Of a DNA stretch of 47,633 bases, positions 27,961 through 37,017 are shown in pieces. The notes beneath the pieces were generated by a model. That model ran no database searches and was not told the origin of the DNA. It was given only the letters and a program-made list of their open reading frames with translations. This DNA comes from Candidatus Parabeggiatoa sp. nov. 2 (lineage in GTDB: Bacteria > Pseudomonadota > Gammaproteobacteria > Beggiatoales > Beggiatoaceae). Both the position numbers and the translations under genes were made by a program. The stretch lies in assembly GCA_002085445.1 (NCBI GenBank), contig NBMI01000100.1:1-47633 (forward strand), given 5' to 3'. The stretch's first letter is position 1. Every line of letters begins with the position of its first letter.

Positions 27961-30096
27961 ATGTCAACTACATATCCTTCACGGCATTTTATTTCGCTGA
28001 CTGGGTTAACCTTACTGTTAAGTGGGTTGCCGTTGGCGCAGGCCGAAACTGACTGCACGGCAGTCACTGAAATTCCACAAGCAGAGTGTGAAGCCCTTAT
28101 CGATCTCTATAATAGTACTAATGGGGCTAACTGGACAGATAACCTGGGCTGGAATGTAACAAGTAACCCTTGTGAGTGGGGAGGTGTCTTCTATGATATT
28201 AAGGAAGTCACCTACGAAAAGGGAGTCGTTTGTGAAAATGGGCATGTCAGGAAGCTCGATCTATACACGAACAACCTCAATGGTTTTATCCCTGAGTCCA
28301 TAACGACGTTGACTCGTTTAAACTCACTCAAGCTGGGTAACAACAAACTCAGTGGCAACGGTAGTCAGCCTATCCCAGAGTTTATCGGGGATTTGACCAA
28401 TTTGCGGACATTGTCTTTATCTGGGAACAAATTCATCGGCTCTATCCCTGAGTTTTTGAAAAACTTGATAAAGTTGCAGTCTCTGTCTTTGTCCAACAAC
28501 CGTCTGGTTGGGACTCTCCCAACGTTTTTGGGAGACTTGATTAATTTGAAAACGCTGTCTTTGTCTCGGAACAAACTCACAGGTTCTATTCAAGTTCTGG
28601 AGAACTTGACCAATTTGCAGTCTCTTTGGTTGTACAGCAACAAGCTCGATGGGACTATCGAAGTTTTGGTGAATTTCACGCAGTTAAAAGAGACTTCTCT
28701 GTCCTACAACAAATTTCGCGGAACTATTCCTGATGGGCTGGGCAACTTGACTAATTTGGTGTATCTGTCTCTGCACCATAACAAACTCAGCGGGCTGATT
28801 CCAGAATCTCTGGAGAACTTGAACCGTTTGGAAACGCTGGCTTTGAGCCACAACAAACTCCGTGGTTCTATACCTAACGTGTTGGGGAACTTGAGCAATT
28901 TAAATAAACTCTCTCTACAGTACAACCAACTCAGCGGTTCTATCCCTGACTCTCTGGGAAATTTAAGCCGTTTGCAAGAATTGTGGCTGTACAGAAACCA
29001 ACTCAGCGGTTCTATTCCAGAATCTTTGGGAAACTTGAGTCAGCTACAAAAGACTTCTTTGTCTAACAACCAACTCAGCGGTTCTATCCCTGAGTCGTTG
29101 GGAAATTTGAACCTGTTGGAGCAACTGTCTCTGCATAAAAACCAACTCAGTGGCACGCTCCTTGAGTCTATCGGGAATTTGAGCAATTTGCAGAGCCTCA
29201 AGTTGAATGAAAACGAATTGTGTGGAAAAGTGCCGGCTTCGCTGATGAATCTGACTCATCTAAGCGTACTTACCTTAGACAATAACCATTTAACGACTTC
29301 TGACGCGGTGTTGATGACGTGGCTAAATGACAAAAACCCGACGTGGGCAATGACTCAAACGCCTTGTTTTGCCAGCGGACAAAGCGAAACGTGTTTAGTT
29401 TATGCCGTGCATGATGAAGGATTGAATAACTCTCAATTATTAACGATTAACCCAGACAATGGTTTTGAAGTCAACGCGTTGGGAGATGTTCATGCGGGCT
29501 ACGACATCGAAGGCTTGGCTATCCACCCACTGACAAAAAAACTCTACGCCTCATCAGGCGATGATCCGGCCGACGGTTTGGAGCATGGCTACATTTACCG
29601 CGTCAACAAGGCCGATGGAACACTAACACCCGTGTGTAGTACGGGCTTAGGCGAAGTCTCAGCCATGTCTTTCCACCCACAAACTTACCAATTATGGGTT
29701 TGGGCCGATGGTGAAGGGTTATTTACCATCAATCTTGACCAAATCGAAAACGGCACTTGTGAGAAAACCGAAATAGTGGGCCATTCGGCCAAAGTGGAAG
29801 GCCTCGCTTGGGATAATGACGGCCAAGCACTCTATGGAAGCGAAGGCACGGCCTTATATAGATACTTGTCTAACACGGGCATAGTGGAAGAAGCCTGTGA
29901 CAACTTTCCCTCAGAAGTGGAAGCCTTGGATATGTTAGCCGATGGCACATTATTATTTGCTTTGCATGACGCCAGCGATACCCGCATCCATTCGTTTGAC
30001 ATTGAAAACTGCTTAGCCAAAGAGAACGCACCGGTACCGGTGGAAGCTTTATACACGGATATTGAAGGGATTACTTTGAATTGTCCGAGTCGCTAA
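27961..30096 (+). CDS. Secreted LRR protein with C-terminal propeller-like domain (intact paralogue)
   Basis: The start at 27961 is preferred over the upstream in-frame one because AAAGGAG lies at the right distance and a signal peptide follows directly (MSTTYPSRHFISLTGLTLLL, ending LAQA). The mature 680-odd residues have an LRR cap (CEALIDLYNSTNGANWTDNL), about fourteen LRRs of the LSGSIPxSLGNLxxL type that are more diverged than in the first gene, a capping CGKVPASLMNLTHLS, and the C-terminal domain. That domain and the terminator are nearly identical at DNA level to those of the first gene, while the LRRs differ. This suggests gene conversion of the 3' half or a recent duplication with LRR diversification. 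It is likely an extracellular binding or adhesion protein. Confidence 0.88.
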   Translation: MSTTYPSRHFISLTGLTLLLSGLPLAQAETDCTAVTEIPQAECEALIDLYNSTNGANWTDNLGWNVTSNPCEWGGVFYDIKEVTYEKGVVCENGHVRKLDLYTNNLNGFIPESITTLTRLNSLKLGNNKLSGNGSQPIPEFIGDLTNLRTLSLSGNKFIGSIPEFLKNLIKLQSLSLSNNRLVGTLPTFLGDLINLKTLSLSRNKLTGSIQVLENLTNLQSLWLYSNKLDGTIEVLVNFTQLKETSLSYNKFRGTIPDGLGNLTNLVYLSLHHNKLSGLIPESLENLNRLETLALSHNKLRGSIPNVLGNLSNLNKLSLQYNQLSGSIPDSLGNLSRLQELWLYRNQLSGSIPESLGNLSQLQKTSLSNNQLSGSIPESLGNLNLLEQLSLHKNQLSGTLLESIGNLSNLQSLKLNENELCGKVPASLMNLTHLSVLTLDNNHLTTSDAVLMTWLNDKNPTWAMTQTPCFASGQSETCLVYAVHDEGLNNSQLLTINPDNGFEVNALGDVHAGYDIEGLAIHPLTKKLYASSGDDPADGLEHGYIYRVNKADGTLTPVCSTGLGEVSAMSFHPQTYQLWVWADGEGLFTINLDQIENGTCEKTEIVGHSAKVEGLAWDNDGQALYGSEGTALYRYLSNTGIVEEACDNFPSEVEALDMLADGTLLFALHDASDTRIHSFDIENCLAKENAPVPVEALYTDIEGITLNCPSR

Positions 30097-30117
30097 GGAT
30101 AAACTCTAAAATGCAGC

Positions 30118-30151
30118 AAGCCCCTAGTCGAAAGACTTGGGGCTTTTTTTT
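30118..30151 (+). terminator. Rho-independent terminator of the second LRR gene
   Basis: Stem AAGCCCCTAGTC, loop GAAA, stem GACTTGGGGCTT followed by a T run. Its sequence is the same as the terminator at 26923. Confidence 0.9.
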
Positions 30152-30174
30152 ACAATTAATTATTAATGATTAAT

Positions 30175-30325
30175 TATTAATTAGCCCCCAACCCCGTAGG
30201 GGTTAAATGTGAATAGCCCTAGGTGAAACCTGGGGTAAAGTGTATCGGGACGCGCCAACCCCGAAGGGGTTGAATGTGGGGTGGTGAAAATAAATAATTA
30301 GGCCCCAGCCCCGAAGGAGTTGATC
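30175..30325. repeat. CCCCGAAGGGGTTGAATGTG-type repeats
   Basis: Three or four copies of an AACCCCGAAGGGGTT palindrome, each followed by GAATGTG or similar and sometimes by a second palindrome (AGGTGAAACCT). Same family as at 27.0 kb. No gene. Confidence 0.7.
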
Positions 30326-30675
30326 GTCAAAAACTCCTTTTTTATATTAAACTTGTCCCTAAATAAACGTAACCCATTGAAAAGACGAGATACCACGATA
30401 ATCAAGGACTTAGCTTATTAAGGGACAACTCTATTTAATCCTTGTAATTATTAACATCGGCCCTAAATTCAGCAATCACTTCGATAGAACCGACGATATT
30501 TTGATTAAATTGCAATAACTCCTCGGCCGGAATCCAATATTCTTGATGCATTGAACTACCAACCGTCCGTACTGGAGGTCACGATTTTATAGATATATAT
30601 CAACATTAAACCGAAAATGTAAATATTATGTATAAGGATGTAACCAATCCGATATCCCCTCGTCAAAACTTAGGG

Positions 30676-31950
30676 TTACTTGCTAGGCAAGTCGATTAAA
30701 ATTCGTTCAGTTGGATGTAACCAAGCTTTGAAATAATTACCAAGCTTCTTAACCAATTTATTAAACGAGAATTTAGAATCGTTTTTTCTTAAAATGTTGT
30801 ACGCGCCGTTCACATCGGCATTAATAGCTACGCCGTTTTGTGAACGATATAAGCCGCGTTTGACTCGTTTGCCATTGAATGTGTGGGTAGTCTTAGGCTC
30901 ATACTTTTTAGGCAAAATATCATCATCAACAAAACTTGCTTTTGAAGTGTAACTCTCATTTATGACTTCCAGCGTAATGCCATGTAACTCAAGCTTATAG
31001 CGCAATTTATCTATAAACTGACCAAGAGATAAATTCACGAAGTTCTGATTAGTCTTTTTACCCAAGTTGATTTGGTTAAGTGATTTAGTAACGTCACCTA
31101 CCACAACCTTAGAAATACCTTGTTCTACACAAATATCTGTGACTTTACGAGTTGCCTTATGCAGATAATCCGTAATCCTTGCATTACGCCTATCAGTCAA
31201 GCGCTGTAAACGATTGGACCACTTGCGATCACGGGTCTTTTTTAAGTGCGATTGAAACTTGGCATATCGCTTGTTATAGTGGTGATTGATGGACTTAAGT
31301 CTTCTACCATCAACAATAAAAGGCCTTGTCACACCATTAGTCACACAGGACGCTAAATTGTTGAGGCCTAAGTCAATCGCCATAACCTTATCGCTCGGCG
31401 AAACCGTGTCAACAATTTCATCATCTTCATAAACAAAAATCGCTTCAAAATGCCGGTACTTAGGCACAATTTCAACCTGTTTAATTGTTTTACCAACCAA
31501 TTTCTCAGGTAAGGAAAAACTCAAACCCTTTTCCAGAAATACCATCTGATCTTTAATTGAAAAAGCCTGATAATCGTAAATCAGGTTATCGTATTGCTTA
31601 CGTTTAAATCATGGTGGCTTAGGTTGTCCACTATATTTACTCGGATTTTGTTGAAAATCCTTTATACATTTGAAAAACGATTTAAAGTTTTTATCAAGCC
31701 TCCGTAAAGTTTGTTGAGATACCTTAGCTTTCAACAACTTATAGTTAATCTCTCCCTCAATATTTTCAACTTGTTTCATAACCTTATCCATTTTTGGATA
31801 GGCAAAATATAAGCCAGTGGCTTCAAACGCTTGACGTAGTATCCATAGAGTTTGGTTATAGAGATTTTTAGCATGATGAGTCAATTCTCTCAACCGCTTG
31901 AATTGTTCTCTATCTAAACCTCTAATTTTCATCTTCAGTGCTTTTTTCAT
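30676..31950 (-). pseudogene. tnpB: TnpB of the second IS607-type element, with internal stop
   Basis: Starts at ATG 31950 (MKKALKMKIRGLDREQFKRL), overlapping the tnpA remnant. The frame is broken only by a TGA at 31609-31611, after KYSGQPKPP and before FKRKQYDNLIYDYQAF, where relatives usually have Gly or Lys; a single base change would explain it. RuvC motif I is in VMAIDLGLNNLASCV, the middle acidic residue may be in ISKVVVGDVTKSL, and the final site is in INADVNGAYNILRK. The NESYTSKASF segment lacks the zinc-binding cysteines. It is diverged from the first TnpB, so the two elements are not recent copies of each other. Confidence 0.8.
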
Positions 31951-32200
31951 TGAGCACCTCAATAGCACGTTTTAGACTTCGTTTAGAATAATATTTCATT
32001 GAGAAACAATGAATAAGAGTAATAATTTCAGTCATGATTCCTTCACTGTCCAATCGGACATTGTTACTTTCATTTATGACAACTATTTCAGTTCCTTCCT
32101 GACGAAATAGATATAAAGAAGTCCAAAACCAACACGGGAAAGTCTATCCTTATAACTTATAAAGACTTTATCGACCAAACATCAATAACTAACTTAAGCA
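31922..32200 (-). pseudogene. tnpA: C-terminal remnant of an IS607 TnpA serine recombinase
   Basis: The translation shows VDKVFISYKDRLSRVGF, then after a frameshift FRQEGTEIVVINESNNVRLD and EIITLIHCFSMKYYSKRSLK. This is the distinctive C-terminal region of IS607 recombinases. The catalytic domain and helix-turn-helix are missing. It overlaps the tnpB start, as is usual for these elements. Confidence 0.75.
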
Positions 32201-32631
32201 AGGAAAAAAAGTTTAAATTTTGACGTTCTTCTTTACCAGCGTATTTATAAATGATAACAATTATATTGTCAACATTATCAGTTATAATGTTTATATTTGT
32301 TTATATTTTTTGCAACTATACACGAAAACGAGTCACATAGCCAACAAATCCAGAAGCCGCATCCTTCGTATTCCAATCACGCGCAATTTGCGCCGCATAA
32401 TCTTCCTGAAGAACGGGATAAAAAATCGGTTGGAATGGGAGACGCGGTGGAAAGGCCGTATAACCACATTGTTGAATCAACTCCATTTCTTTTTGCCCAA
32501 CGGGGCGAAAGAGTGTTAATATTTCGTGATTTAATACCATATCCAAGAAGTAATTTCTATAATTTTTTGATTTTACAAGTGACATTGAATGTAGACGCGC
32601 AGCAATATCCGCCCGACATATCTTATAATTA

Positions 32632-32897
32632 ACGTGAGTTCGACTTTAAATATCAATGAGTTATTAATTTATTAGTTATATCAATTATTTAGCTATAATG
32701 ACTTAATTATCAATCAGTTAAAAAGAAAATACCTAAGTTGTACTTACTTCTTCCAGTTGATGGCCCACAAATAAGGGTTATTCACCTATTAATGCTAAGG
32801 GTTTAATATCACAAAATGTCTTTTTAATCAATTAATTGTAATCAACTATTTGATTAACATAATATTTATATAAGTTATTGAAAAGTCGAGCTCACGT
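32632..32897. mobile_element. MITE-like element with ACGTGAGTTCGACTTT ends
   Basis: The left end ACGTGAGTTCGACTTT and right end AAAGTCGAGCTCACGT are inverted repeats with one mismatch, about 266 bp in all. The left 165 bp is shared with 14501-14665, where the right half is missing or replaced. No coding capacity. Confidence 0.68.
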
Positions 32898-33033
32898 AAT
32901 TATATAAAGTACAACAAATGACGGGAATAAACGCATTAACTAAAGAACATAGACTGAGAACATCTAGCTTGATTTTAAATCGTCCCAATTGACACGCATG
33001 GATTCTCTATAAAAAGAAATATTAATTCGTTTA

Positions 33034-33166
33034 TAGGACTTACGCAGTCACGGAACTAACTAATTGATTTTATTTAAAAACTGTTATGTTAAAATAAAGG
33101 CTGTGGCCTTTTTGAGGTAACTGATTGAATAGTCAATCAATTTATTTTGTCAATGCGTAAGTCCTA
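33034..33166. mobile_element. Second MITE with GGACTTACGC-type termini
   Basis: Left TAGGACTTACGCA, right TGCGTAAGTCCTA, TA at both outer ends, 133 bp. Same family as 21767-21952 but shorter inside, so internally deleted or a different subfamily. Confidence 0.72.
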
Positions 33167-33214
33167 GTTTATTCCAAGTCTCGTTGTACTATGAGACGTA
33201 ATATTAACTCGTTT

Positions 33215-33601
33215 AGGAGCAAAATTCGTTTATCCGCGCAATTCGTTGTACTCGTTTAGGAGCACAATTCGTTTATCCGCGCAATTCGCTGTACTCGTTT
33301 AGGAGCACAATTCGTTTATCCGCGCAATTCGTTGTACTCGCTTAGGAGCAAAATTCGCTTATCCGCGCAATTCGTTGTACTCGTTTAGGAGCACAATTCG
33401 TTTATCCGCGCAATTCGCTGTACTCGCTTAGGATAAAAATTCGCTTATCCGCGCAATTCGTTGTACTCGCTTAAGCGCAAAATTCGATTATCCGCGCAAT
33501 TCGTTGTACTCGCTTAGGAGCAAAATTCGATTATCCGCGCAATTCGTTGTACTCGCACAGGCGCAAAATTCGATTATCCGCGTAATTCGTTATACTAATA
33601 A
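33215..33601. repeat. Nine-unit 43-bp tandem repeat upstream of proS
   Basis: Nine contiguous units of 43 bp, each built on AATTCGTTTATCCGCGCAAT then TCGTTGTACTCG, with scattered single-base differences. There are no unique spacers. The array ends about 24 bases before the proS ATG, so it forms the proS leader. Single units also occur near 4450 and 27690. Confidence 0.9.
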
Positions 33602-33624
33602 ATCAACCCAAAAAGGACATCATC

Positions 33625-35306
33625 ATGCGTACTACCCGCTTTTTACTCGCCACACTCAAAGAAACCCCCTCTGATGCTGAAATCATTAGTCACCAACTCA
33701 TGCTCCGAGCGGGCATGATACGAAAACTCGCCGCCGGCCTATACACATGGCTACCACTAGGGCTGCGCGTTTTACACAAAGTCGAAAACATTGTCCGTGA
33801 AGAAATGGACAAATCAGGCGCACAAGAAGTCCTCATGCCAGCAGTGCAACCGGCCGAATTATGGCAAGAATCAGGCCGTTGGGACGAATACGGCCCCGAA
33901 TTATTGCGTTTTCCAGATCGCCATGAACGAGAATTTTGTTTTGGGCCTACCCATGAAGAAATCATCACCCACCTAATCCGCCACGAAATTCGCAGTTATA
34001 AACAATTACCTGCCAACTTTTACCAAATTCAAACCAAATTCCGCGACGAAATTCGGCCTCGCTTTGGCATCATGCGGACGCGTGAATTTCTAATGAAAGA
34101 CGCTTACTCCTTTCACCTAGAACAAGCCTCGCTGCAAGAAACATACAACGTGATGTTTGAAACCTACGCCAATATTTTCAAACGCTTAGGCCTAAGCTTC
34201 CGCGCCGTGCTAGCCGACACCGGCAATATCGGCGGCAGCGGCTCACATGAATTTCATGTCTTGGCCGAGTCTGGAGAAGACGCAATTGCTTATAGCACCA
34301 CGAGCGATTATGCCGCCAACGTAGAAATGGCGCCCGCGTTGCCGCCCGAAGCTGAACGCCCCGCGCCAACGGCAACAATGACGGTAGTAGATACGCCCAA
34401 TCAACACACGATAGAACAAGTCAGCCAGTTCCTAAACGTGCCACCTTCACAATGCCTCAAAACGCTGCTCGTCAAAGGCGAAAACGAATTAATAGCGCTC
34501 GTGCTACGCGGCGATCACACGCTCAATGCTATCAAAGCCGCTAAACTGCCCCAAGTTGCCAGCCCACTGACTTTTGCTGATCCGGCCCAAATCCGCGAAA
34601 TCATTGGCTGCGATATTGGCTCAATTGGGCCAGTTGGTTTAACAATACCCGTTTTGGTCGATCATAGCGCCGCCCACTTAGCCGATTTTGTCAGCGGCGC
34701 CAATAAAGACGGCCAACACCTCACAGGCATCAACTGGGGGCGCGATTTACCAGAACCGCAAACCGTTGATTTACGCAACGTTGAAGCCGGCGATCCTAGC
34801 CCAGACAGTAATGGCGTATTAGCGATAGCGCGCGGCATCGAAGTTGGACACATTTTCCAACTAGGCGACAAATACAGTAAAGCCATGCATGCGACAGTGC
34901 TTGACGAAGAAGGCAAAGCCATTACCTTAACCATGGGATGTTATGGCATTGGCGTATCTCGCCTTGTGGCCGCAGCCATTGAACAAAACCATGATAAAAA
35001 TGTGCACCGTTTTCCGTTGCCTTATTACCGATGAATATGCACAAATCGCAACGGCTACGCGAAGCAACACAAGAAGTATACGCCAAATTACAAGCGGCCG
35101 GCATAGAAGTCTTATTTGATGATCGCAGAGAACGCCCTGGAGCGATGTTTGCCAATTCGGAATTGATAGGGATTCCGCACCGCTTGGTTGTCGGCGAACG
35201 TGGTTTAGACAAAGGCGAAATAGAATATAAAGGGCGGCGCGACCAAAAAGCGCAATATGTGCCAATAGACAACGTGATTGAATTTATTAAGGACAAGCTG
35301 CATTAG
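33625..35306 (+). pseudogene. proS: Prolyl-tRNA synthetase, frame broken by a short deletion near the anticodon-binding domain
   Basis: Bacterial-type ProRS charging tRNA-Pro. The class II motifs are present: [60 protein letters not shown] and [12 protein letters not shown]. The editing (INS) domain sits between about residues 225 and 405. After AAAIEQNHD the frame runs to a stop at 35034. In the other frame [20 protein letters not shown] continues to the end at 35306, the normal anticodon-binding domain. The residues normally between them (..GIIWP..AI..) are missing, about eight codons, so this is a short deletion with frame loss, not a simple slip. The AAAGGA binding site precedes the ATG. 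An essential gene in this state suggests a sequence error or another copy. Confidence 0.92.
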
Positions 35307-35833
35307 ATTAAAAACAGGGAGCATTCCCATTTTAACGGACAGTTAAGTACAACGGATACTCGAAATAAACGGATAGTGTTCAATTAATTATCCTAATCTT
35401 TTTAGAGGCACCAATAGATCAACTACCGTGACTTTGAACCGTTCAAAATCGATCCCTTTGATGACTTTTAAAAAAACCGTTCAAGTGACTTTGGATCGAG
35501 GAAAAATTAACTTCCCCCAATCTCCTCATGGCGCATCAATAGTGGTGTATAAGGATTGAGGAAGTTATTTTTGAATTGTCACATTACATCTAAGTCATTG
35601 ATTTATATAGCGAACATAACATACATACCATTCTTTTTAAATCAATGAGTTACATTGAATCCAACAAAGTAAGATTAGTTTGGACTCCTTTAAAGGCACT
35701 ACCAAACTAAAGTTTGGACTCCTGCCAAACTAAAGTTTGGACTCCTTCCTTCCGTTTGGACACCTACCAAACTAAAGTTTGATCATTGAACACTGATAAC
35801 TGATAACTGATCACTGAACACTGATAACTAACC
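35307..35833. repeat. Spacer with CCAAACTAAAGTTTGG palindromes
   Basis: Four or so copies of a CCAAACTAAAGTTTGGACTC palindrome between about 35677 and 35785, then tandem CACTGATAACTGATAACTGA up to the ATG of the AAA gene. The earlier part (35307-35670) shows nothing recognisable. Confidence 0.65.
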
Positions 35834-37012
35834 ATGAAATTAAACGCCATCAAATACTCTCGAAAAGAAGGTGAAAAAGCCGAATGGACGCTTGAAGGAA
35901 AACCTGAAAACGGTCAATATGGACAATGGTGTACTTTTGGTGATCTCAATTTAATTGTTGGACAAAATGCCACAGGAAAAACAAACACACTCAAAGTCAT
36001 CAGAGAACTCGCGGATTTACTGGCCGGAGAAGCAGAATTACCAGAACTATTATATGACACAGCCCGTTATGACATTGAATTCTCAACGGGCGGGCAGAAA
36101 ATCGCTTATGCTTTCAAATTCAAAAAAGCCAAAGTGTTAGAAGAAAAACTCTTTATCAATGGTGAATTATTTTTAGACAGAGACTTTGGCGGAGTCGGAA
36201 AATTACGGGTTGATAAGAATGCGGGTAATCTGTTTGAGTTTAAACCCTCAGAAAATAAGCTCCTCGCCTTAATAATAAGAGAAGCTTTACAACTTCCTTT
36301 ATTTGAAGAATTATACCAGTGGGGAAAATCACTCACACATTATCGCTTTGGTGATCGTATGGGAAAGGACACGATGGCACCTATTCGTGATCAAGATAAA
36401 GAACTTGATCTCAAAAGCGCATCAAATGCGATTGCGGCCTTTGAAAAAGGCAGAAACAGCTTTGGAGAACCATTTATTGACACGATTAAAGCCGATATGG
36501 AAAAAATGGGTTATTCGCTAGAAGAAATTGGAACGGCTCCGTTAAAACGGATGAACAAGCGTTTTAATTATTCGGTGGGCGAATATCCAATGGCATTGTT
36601 TGTAAAAGAGGCCGATATCAACGACACAACCGATCAATCTGAAATGTCACAAGGCTTGTTTAGGGCGTTGTCTTTACTGATTCAATTGAATTACTCGCTG
36701 TTCGCCAAAATGCCGAGTTGTATCTTGATAGACGATATTGGCGAAGGACTAGATTATGGACGCTCCAAAAGCTTGATTGAGTTAATAATCAACAAAGCGA
36801 AAGACTCATCAGTACAACTATTTATGACAACCAATGATCGATTCATCATGAACAAGACTTCTTTAGAATATTGGTCAATTATTAAAAGAGAAGGACAAAA
36901 ATCTCTCTTTTATAACTATCGAAATTCTGAACAAATCTTTGATGACTTTGAATTGACAGGGCTAAGCAACTTTAACTTTTTTTCATCAAACTATTTCCTC
37001 AAAAAGGATTAG
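35834..37012 (+). CDS. AAA/ABC-type ATPase (AAA_21-like), candidate defence protein
   Basis: A 392-residue ATPase. Walker A is GQNATGKT at residues 43-50, placed after a short strand-rich N-terminus as in SMC/OLD-like proteins. The signature-like segment TTDQSEMSQGLFRALSLLIQ precedes Walker B with catalytic acid (SCILIDDIGEGLDYGRSKS), and FMTTNDRFIMN stands at the H-switch position. The middle region is an alpha-helical insertion, not a full coiled coil. There is no TOPRIM domain in this chain. Five bases downstream starts a TOPRIM-like gene. Two-gene ATPase/TOPRIM pairs act in phage defence in known systems (PARIS, class 2-4 OLD); similarity to those is by architecture only. Start ATG 35834 has no strong binding site. 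Confidence 0.8.
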   Translation: MKLNAIKYSRKEGEKAEWTLEGKPENGQYGQWCTFGDLNLIVGQNATGKTNTLKVIRELADLLAGEAELPELLYDTARYDIEFSTGGQKIAYAFKFKKAKVLEEKLFINGELFLDRDFGGVGKLRVDKNAGNLFEFKPSENKLLALIIREALQLPLFEELYQWGKSLTHYRFGDRMGKDTMAPIRDQDKELDLKSASNAIAAFEKGRNSFGEPFIDTIKADMEKMGYSLEEIGTAPLKRMNKRFNYSVGEYPMALFVKEADINDTTDQSEMSQGLFRALSLLIQLNYSLFAKMPSCILIDDIGEGLDYGRSKSLIELIINKAKDSSVQLFMTTNDRFIMNKTSLEYWSIIKREGQKSLFYNYRNSEQIFDDFELTGLSNFNFFSSNYFLKKD

Positions 37013-37017
37013 GAACC

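Larger units (their letters stand above)
30573..32321 (-). mobile_element. Second IS607-type insertion sequence (degraded)
   Basis: Boundaries come from the interrupted gene: TAC occurs at 30570-30572 and at 32319-32321, and joining there restores the frame. Length is about 1.75 kb, close to the first element. It contains a tnpB with a nonsense codon and a C-terminal remnant of tnpA, both on the minus strand. About 100 bases lie between the tnpB stop and the left end. Confidence 0.8.
30435..32540 (-). pseudogene. Small conserved gene split by the second IS607-type element
   Basis: The N-terminal part from ATG 32540 reads MVLNHEILTLFRPVGQKEME, then GYTAFPPRLPFQPIFYPVLQ and RDWNTKDAASGFVGYVTRFR, and stops in the element. 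The C-terminal part reads VRTVGSSMHQEYWIPAEELL and FNQNIVGSIEVIAEFRADVN, ending at 30435. Joining at the shared TAC gives TRFRVRTVGSS in frame. This is a small family I remember being labelled ADP-ribosylation/crystallin J1 in some genomes, but the label is doubtful and the function is not known. The restored protein would have about 120 residues, cytoplasmic, with no cofactor motif. Confidence 0.7.

Noticed and set aside
32297..32632. 111-codon plus-strand frame
   Set aside because: The minus strand here encodes the recognisable N-terminal part of the interrupted small gene.
33215..33601. Regular 43-bp units resembling a CRISPR array
   Set aside because: Units are contiguous with no unique spacers and no cas genes are nearby; it is a plain tandem repeat.
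3825..35306. Programmed ribosomal frameshifting in wbpB, purL and proS
   Set aside because: Conserved residues are missing at each join, so a frameshift alone could not restore the protein, and no slippery heptamer is evident.
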